Of a stretch of DNA of 26,403 bases, positions 22,500-26,403 are shown in pieces. The stretch is from contig URFM01000049.1 in NCBI GenBank assembly GCA_900547035.1, forward strand, positions 1 to 26,403, given 5' to 3'. The translations under genes were made by a program, and so were the position numbers. The notes below the pieces were generated by a model. That model was given only the letters and a program-made list of their open reading frames with translations. It did not search any database and was not told where the DNA came from. Numbering within the stretch: the first letter of the stretch is position 1; every line of letters starts with the position of its first letter. The stretch comes from an uncultured Clostridium sp. GTDB lineage: Bacteria; Bacillota; Clostridia; Lachnospirales; Lachnospiraceae.

Positions 22500-24127
22500 T
22501 GGAGAAGGGATACGGGAATCTCTATGATGTGGCGGTAATCGGAGGAGGACCGGCGGGACTGACCGCCGCCCTCTATCTGGCAAGGGCCAGATACCGGGTG
22601 GTAGTCATAGAGAAAGAACATTTCGGAGGACAGATTACCATTACCAGCCAGGTGGTCAATTATCCGGGGGTAGAGCAGGCGAGCGGCGTATCCCTGACCG
22701 ATACCATGCGCCGCCAGGCGGAGGGCTTTGGCGCGGAATTCCTTCTGGCGGAGGTTTTGAAACTTCAGATGGACGGGGACGTCAAAACCGTCTTTACCTC
22801 CAGGGGAGAGCTGCGCTGCTTCGGCGTCCTGCTGGCAACGGGAGCCCATCCCAGACGGGCCGGGTTTCTGGGAGAGGAAGAGTTTAGAGGCAGGGGAGTG
22901 GCCTACTGCGCCACCTGCGACGGAGAGTTTTTTACCGGAAAAGAGGTGTTCGTGGTGGGCGGCGGTTTCGCGGCGGCCGAGGAGAGCGTATTTTTGACCA
23001 AATACGCCAGCCATGTAACCATTCTGATTCGGGGGGATGGTTTTACCTGCGCTCCCGCTGTTGCGGAACCGGCCTTGAACCATGAAAAGATTACCGTTCT
23101 GACCAACCGGGAAGTCCTGGTGGTTTCGGGAGAAGGAGGATTGGATTTCCTGAAGTACCGGGATACCAGAACCGGGGAGGTGACGGAGTACCGCAGTGAG
23201 TCTGGAGAGAGCTTCGGGATTTTTGTGTTCGCGGGCTACGCGCCGGCTACGGAACTGGTAAGGGGAATCGCGGAATTGGATGATAATGGATATATCAAAA
23301 CGGACCGGACGCAGAAAACCAGCCGCGACGGCCTGTATGCGGCGGGAGATGTATGCATCAAACCTCTGCGTCAGGTGGTGACGGCGGTAGGTGACGGAGC
23401 CCTGGCGGCTACGGAGCTGGAGCGGTACGCTTCGGCTATGCAGAAAAAGACAGGACTTTATCCCAAGGCTCCGGCTAAGACCGTTCAGGTGCAGAAGGAG
23501 GCGTCCCGGGAAGATGCCGGCCTGATTCCGGAGGAGATGAAGGGCCAGCTGGAAGCGGTCTTTTCCAGAATGGAGAAGCCCTTAAGGCTGCGCCTGTATC
23601 TGGATGAACGGCCCATTTCCCAGGAGCTGAAAGGGTATATGGAGGAACTTGGCCGTTTGACGGACAAGCTCAGGGTGGAAATCGCGGAGGAAAAGCTGGC
23701 GGAGAGGCCCTGCGTGCGGATATTGCGGGAGGACGGGACCTGGACCGGGCTGGCATTTCACGGAGTGCCGGGAGGGCATGAATTTACCTCCTTCGTGCTG
23801 GGACTCTACAATGCCTCAGGCCCGGGACAGACCATCGACCAGGAGAGCCTGGCGAGGCTCAAAGCGCTGGAGGGGCCTGTCCGTATGAAAATCCTGGTTT
23901 CTCTCTCCTGCACCATGTGCCCGGAGCTGGTGACGGCCGCCCAGAAAATCGCAGCGGAGAATCCCAATGTGACGGCGGAGGTCTACGATTTGAACCATTT
24001 TCCGGACCTTCGGGATACCTACCGGGTGATGAGTGTTCCCTGTCTGGTGATTAACGACGGGGAGCAGGTTTCCTTTGGGAAAAAGAACGTGGGACAGCTC
24101 CTGGATCTGCTGCACAAAGGTCCGTGA
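22499..24127 (+). CDS. AhpF-like NADPH/NADH:peroxiredoxin reductase with C-terminal Trx-fold module (domain-swapped)
   Basis: The protein has 542 residues from ATG 22499 (MEKGYGNLYDVAVIGGG). Residues ~9-310 are a thioredoxin-reductase flavoprotein: FAD motif VIGGGPAGLTAALYLARA, redox pair CATC (VAYCATCDGEFF), pyridine-nucleotide motif VVGGGFAAAEESVFL and GLYAAGDVC. Residues ~345-540 match the double thioredoxin-fold N-terminal domain of AhpF, with active CTMC (LVSLSCTMCPELVTAAQ) and the cis-Pro region MSVPCLVIND. In AhpF this module is at the N-terminus; here it is at the C-terminus. It should pass electrons through its C-terminal CTMC pair to the AhpC encoded just upstream. Confidence 0.92.
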   Translation: MEKGYGNLYDVAVIGGGPAGLTAALYLARARYRVVVIEKEHFGGQITITSQVVNYPGVEQASGVSLTDTMRRQAEGFGAEFLLAEVLKLQMDGDVKTVFTSRGELRCFGVLLATGAHPRRAGFLGEEEFRGRGVAYCATCDGEFFTGKEVFVVGGGFAAAEESVFLTKYASHVTILIRGDGFTCAPAVAEPALNHEKITVLTNREVLVVSGEGGLDFLKYRDTRTGEVTEYRSESGESFGIFVFAGYAPATELVRGIAELDDNGYIKTDRTQKTSRDGLYAAGDVCIKPLRQVVTAVGDGALAATELERYASAMQKKTGLYPKAPAKTVQVQKEASREDAGLIPEEMKGQLEAVFSRMEKPLRLRLYLDERPISQELKGYMEELGRLTDKLRVEIAEEKLAERPCVRILREDGTWTGLAFHGVPGGHEFTSFVLGLYNASGPGQTIDQESLARLKALEGPVRMKILVSLSCTMCPELVTAAQKIAAENPNVTAEVYDLNHFPDLRDTYRVMSVPCLVINDGEQVSFGKKNVGQLLDLLHKGP

Positions 24128-24143
24128 GCTTAAAAAGCAAAAC

Positions 24144-24178
24144 AGGCGGAAGGCAAATTTGGTCTTTCCGCCTATTTT
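24144..24178 (+). terminator. Rho-independent terminator after the reductase gene
   Basis: Arms AGGCGGAA (24144-24151) and TTCCGCCT (24166-24173), then ATTTTT. A second small hairpin (GCCTG ... CAGGC, ~24184-24201) follows, next to the stop of the convergent methyltransferase gene. Confidence 0.85.
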
Positions 24179-24202
24179 TCGCTGCCTGTACAAAGGCAGG
24201 CC

Positions 24203-24997
24203 TTACTTTTTTCCATAAAGAAGCCCTACGCCGGAAAGCATCCAGGGGGCCTGCACATAGCGGGGGACGAAACCCTGCCGTTCCACAAAGGGAATGTAGT
24301 GGATTTCCCGGAAGCCCTCCCGGCGCAGTTCATCGGCAAATTCCTCCATATCTCCGTAAAGAGATTTCTGAGAGAATAAATCCTGGAAGGAAAAGCTGCC
24401 GCCTTTTTTCAAAACACGCAGGGCCTCCCGGACCACCAAGCGCTTATCCTTCTGAGAGCGGACCTCGTGAAAGACGAAATTGCTGACGACCGCATCAAAG
24501 GTCTGGTCCGGGAAATCCAGACGGGCAGCGTCTCCCTTTTGAAAGTTTACCCGGTCCGAAACGCCTTCCAGGACTGCGTTTTTCTGGCACTGTTCTTTGG
24601 CATAGCTCCACTCTGCTCCCCAGTAGTCGATCCCGGTGAAATTGGCCTGTGGGTAGCGCTTCGCGCAGCGGTTTAACAGGGCGCCGGAGCCGCAGCCGAT
24701 TTCCAGGAGGCGTCCTCTGCCGTTCCAGTCCAGGTGGTCCAGCAGATACTGGTGAAGCTTTCCCATGAGACCGCCCCGGCTGAAGTCGAACAGGGCGCGG
24801 CAGCGCAGCATATAGAGCCACAGGAGAAACAATACGGCGGTCAGGATTCCAGTCAGAACAGCCGGAAGGGGAAAGGGCAGCAGCCAGGCCAGAACAATGG
24901 TCAGGGCCAGCAGGGCAAGCAGGACAGCGGCCATCCCCTTCATCATGGCGATGGGGACCCAGTTGCCGTAGTCAGGTGAAGTGTTTTTGCGATTCAT
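24203..24997 (-). CDS. Membrane-anchored class I SAM-dependent methyltransferase
   Basis: The protein has 264 residues from the start MNRKNTSPDYGNWVP, which has AAAGGAGG 8 bases upstream; the ATG at 25018 overlaps a palindrome and lacks a site. Two N-terminal membrane helices lie at ~16-62 (MKGMAAVLLALLALTIVLAWLL; LTGILTAVLFLLWLYML). The cytoplasmic methyltransferase domain has motif I LLEIGCGSGALLNR, acidic loop FTGIDYWG, GDAARLDFPDQTFDAVVSNFVFHEV and LRVLKKGGSFSFQD. The target could be a lipid or quinone-like molecule at the membrane, but nothing fixes this. It is intact, unlike the methyltransferase at 19579, and is not its close copy. Confidence 0.88.
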   Translation of the reverse strand: MNRKNTSPDYGNWVPIAMMKGMAAVLLALLALTIVLAWLLPFPLPAVLTGILTAVLFLLWLYMLRCRALFDFSRGGLMGKLHQYLLDHLDWNGRGRLLEIGCGSGALLNRCAKRYPQANFTGIDYWGAEWSYAKEQCQKNAVLEGVSDRVNFQKGDAARLDFPDQTFDAVVSNFVFHEVRSQKDKRLVVREALRVLKKGGSFSFQDLFSQKSLYGDMEEFADELRREGFREIHYIPFVERQGFVPRYVQAPWMLSGVGLLYGKK

Positions 24998-25015
24998 GAT
25001 AAAATCCTCCTTTTT

Positions 25016-25041
25016 CATAACACTTGTTATGTTCTGTTATG
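25016..25041. promoter_or_regulatory. CATAAC/GTTATG palindrome upstream of the methyltransferase
   Basis: CATAAC-ACTT-GTTATG (25016-25031) is a perfect 6-bp inverted repeat. The heptamer TGTTATG recurs at 25035-25041, giving three related half-sites. It lies in the 5' leader or promoter zone of the minus-strand methyltransferase, so it may be its operator. Confidence 0.5.
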
Positions 25042-25142
25042 TAAAAAGCCCGGAGCGTTAGACGGGTGCTCGTAAGACAGTAATTCTAAAAAATTACTAT
25101 TTTACGGCATCTGTCTGACAGGGTTGGAAACAACAACGAAAA

Positions 25143-25181
25143 GGACGATGTCGAGTCGCATGACCGGCATCGTTCTTTTTT
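25143..25181 (+). terminator. Orphan terminator-like hairpin at the edge of the AT-rich segment
   Basis: ACGATGTCG (25145-25153) pairs with CGGCATCGT (25165-25173), one wobble, followed by C and six T. There is no plus-strand gene directly upstream to terminate (25019-25142 holds no ORF). It probably arrived with the flanking accessory segment. Confidence 0.65.
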
Positions 25182-25215
25182 GCAACAAAATATTAGAATT
25201 ACGGAGGTATTTACC

Positions 25216-25461
25216 ATGAAACACCTGTTATCTTGTGAATTTAACCTTGATACTGCTTGTGTAGAGCTTTGCTTTTCAGACGGCAGCATGGTTTCTATCG
25301 ACACTATTGCTGTGGAAAATGAGGTGGTAAACAATATGTATCAACAGTCGGAACTCGACTATCTGATCTATAATGACCCTGCTGCATATGCTGATTTAAT
25401 CCTTAACGGCGATCCTGCTGTCTACCTCAAGACAGTTACGGAATACCAAAACCTTGATTGA
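25216..25461 (+). CDS. DUF6061 family small protein
   Basis: The protein has 81 residues, starting MKHLLSCEFNLDTACVEL behind ACGGAGGT. It continues CFSDGSMVSIDTIAVENEV and ends NGDPAVYLKTVTEYQNLD. I recognise this as the DUF6061 pattern, a small protein of unknown function often found in mobile or accessory regions of gut Clostridia. Base composition is clearly AT-richer than the genes to its left. A strong hairpin terminator follows. Confidence 0.78.
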   Translation: MKHLLSCEFNLDTACVELCFSDGSMVSIDTIAVENEVVNNMYQQSELDYLIYNDPAAYADLILNGDPAVYLKTVTEYQNLD

Positions 25462-25473
25462 TTTTTGGTGACG

Positions 25474-25515
25474 AACAAGAGCTGCCCTGCCATTCAGCGG
25501 GGCAGCGCTTGTTTT
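25474..25515 (+). terminator. Rho-independent terminator after the DUF6061 gene
   Basis: AACAAG-A-GCTGCCC (25474-25487) pairs with GGGCAGC-G-CTTGTT (25500-25513), followed by TT. There is one internal mismatch. Confidence 0.8.
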
Positions 25516-25572
25516 GGCAAAAATGTGTTCATGAAAAGTTATGCTTTACTTTGGTGAATTGGGAAACTAATC

Positions 25573-25601
25573 TTGAAAAATATGGTGCCTTCTTGTATAA
25601 T
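25573..25601 (+). promoter_or_regulatory. Sigma-A promoter of the DUF262 gene
   Basis: TTGAAA (25573-25578), 17 bases, TATAAT (25596-25601). It lies about 40 bases upstream of the start codon. Confidence 0.85.
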
Positions 25602-25643
25602 GATGTGTGTACACAAACCGACTTACCGGAAAGGATGAAACCG

Positions 25644-26390
25644 ATGGCCGATACGCATATTAAATATAACGATCACTCGATCAACTCCGCATTTAAGAAT
25701 CACTACATTGTTCCCGACTATCAACGAGAGTATGTTTGGAAAGACGAACAGGTAGAGCAGCTGTTGGCAGACTTACTGGATGCCTACAATACCGATAGTC
25801 AAAAGGCTTATTTCCTTGGCACTATTGTAACTTATGACTCTGGCAGCCAGTTTGAGTTGATTGACGGACAGCAGCGCCTTACCACATTTTTTATTCTGTT
25901 GTGTGCGATCAAAAAAATCTACATAGATCATGGTGAACAAACCAGTGTTATTGAAAATTTAATTTATAGCCCAACTATGAATAGTGAGGGTGATGTGATT
26001 AACTTGTATCATCTCCAGCTTCAATATGAAGATGCAGGAAATTGTTTGGAGCTGATTGAAAAAGGACAGGAACGGCCGAACTATATCACGCAATCGGGAG
26101 AAAGACTGTTCGACGCATTCAAGACGATCCAGGACTTTTTGCAGGAGCAATTCCCCCAAATCGCTGATTTGAAAAAATTTGTTGTGTTTCTGCTAAACAA
26201 AACAAGCTTTATTCGTATTGAAACTTATGACATTTCCGATGCACTGAAAATTTTTGAAACAATCAACCAGCGAGGCAAAGGGCTTGACCCGATGGATTTG
26301 CTTAAGAATATGGTTTTCCGTCAGGTTGACAGAAGCAAATTCAAAGAACTAAACCTGAATTATTCACGACTTTGCCACGAATGTGGCTGA
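25644..26390 (+). CDS. DUF262 domain protein (GmrSD-like N-terminal domain), truncated at 3' end
   Basis: 248 residues from ATG 25644 (MADTHIKYNDHS), which has GGAAAGG 9 bases upstream; the ATG at 25635 is too close to that site. DUF262/ParB-like features: VPDYQREYVWKDEQVEQLLADL, YFLGTIVTY, the catalytic-type motif LIDGQQRLTTFF, and IFETINQRGKGLDPMDLLKNM. Proteins with this domain include the GmrS half of type IV restriction systems and other phage-defence NTPases. The family normally continues for hundreds of residues (usually into a DUF1524 HNH-like domain). Here the sequence changes after FKELN and ends with NYSRLCHECG and a stop, so it seems cut by a junction or insertion. Confidence 0.78.
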   Translation: MADTHIKYNDHSINSAFKNHYIVPDYQREYVWKDEQVEQLLADLLDAYNTDSQKAYFLGTIVTYDSGSQFELIDGQQRLTTFFILLCAIKKIYIDHGEQTSVIENLIYSPTMNSEGDVINLYHLQLQYEDAGNCLELIEKGQERPNYITQSGERLFDAFKTIQDFLQEQFPQIADLKKFVVFLLNKTSFIRIETYDISDALKIFETINQRGKGLDPMDLLKNMVFRQVDRSKFKELNLNYSRLCHECG

Positions 26391-26399
26391 AAGCCACAT
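26381..26399. repeat. Hairpin at the DUF262 truncation point
   Basis: ATGTGGCT-GAA-AGCCACAT: perfect 8-bp arms with a 3-base loop, covering the premature stop. It could be the end of an element that continues past the window, such as an IS200/IS605-type hairpin. This cannot be confirmed here. Confidence 0.5.
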
Positions 26400-26403
26400 A
26401 GTT

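Noticed and set aside
25064..25120. Attachment site of an integrative element near the AT-rich boundary
   Set aside because: Short inverted repeats (GTAATT/AATTAC, and GACAG/CTGTC) are present, but no matching direct repeat or integrase lies in the window, so a site cannot be claimed.

Overview
The window looks like a chromosomal segment of a spore-forming anaerobic Firmicute of the Lachnospiraceae type (Clostridium cluster XIVa). The reasons are the spoIIAA-spoIIAB-sigF operon, a spoVA operon, a T-box controlled valS, and DUF4364, DUF5717 and DUF5716 proteins, which I know mainly from that family. The first 25 kb looks GC-rich throughout. The last ~1.2 kb is visibly AT-richer and looks imported. 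No tRNA, rRNA, CRISPR array or complete insertion sequence is visible.

Layout. 2-373: 3' end of an ABC-2 type permease. 403-2333: OmpR-type response regulator and sensor kinase. 2300-2818 (minus): DUF4364 protein, facing a three-gene operon at 2974-8612: a giant DUF5717 solenoid protein, a degenerate Hsp70-like protein (DUF5716) and a TPR protein. 8614-8809: a gene-free stretch of nested inverted repeats. 8853-9323: YbaK-like tRNA deacylase. 9342-9686: valine T-box leader, then valS, an EamA transporter, folC, a 46-residue acidic ORF and a membrane-anchored TPR protein. 16459-17967: spoIIAA-spoIIAB-sigF. 18089-18466: ridA. 18664-19350 (minus): YheO-type PAS/HTH regulator. 19579-19934: wrecked methyltransferase pseudogene behind an intact promoter and operator. 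20017-21812: a small membrane protein gene plus spoVAA-spoVAB-spoVAC behind a consensus sigma-G promoter. 21936-24127: ahpC and a domain-swapped AhpF-like reductase. 24203-24997 (minus): membrane-anchored methyltransferase. 25216-26390: DUF6061 and a truncated DUF262 gene.

How the genes fit together. Sporulation genes sit in two blocks: the forespore sigma factor with its anti-sigma and anti-anti-sigma partners, and the sigma-G class DPA-channel genes. The peroxidase operon and the methyltransferase pseudogene have nearly identical promoter/operator layouts, so one repressor probably reads both. Dispersed imperfect-palindrome repeats begin exactly after the T-tracts of three terminators.

The best candidate for an undescribed system is the DUF5717-DUF5716-TPR operon. 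The middle protein has an Hsp70-like ATPase fold with degenerate phosphate loops and a C-terminal region resembling the Hsp70 substrate-binding beta domain but no lid. It is flanked by two helical-repeat proteins that could act as partners.
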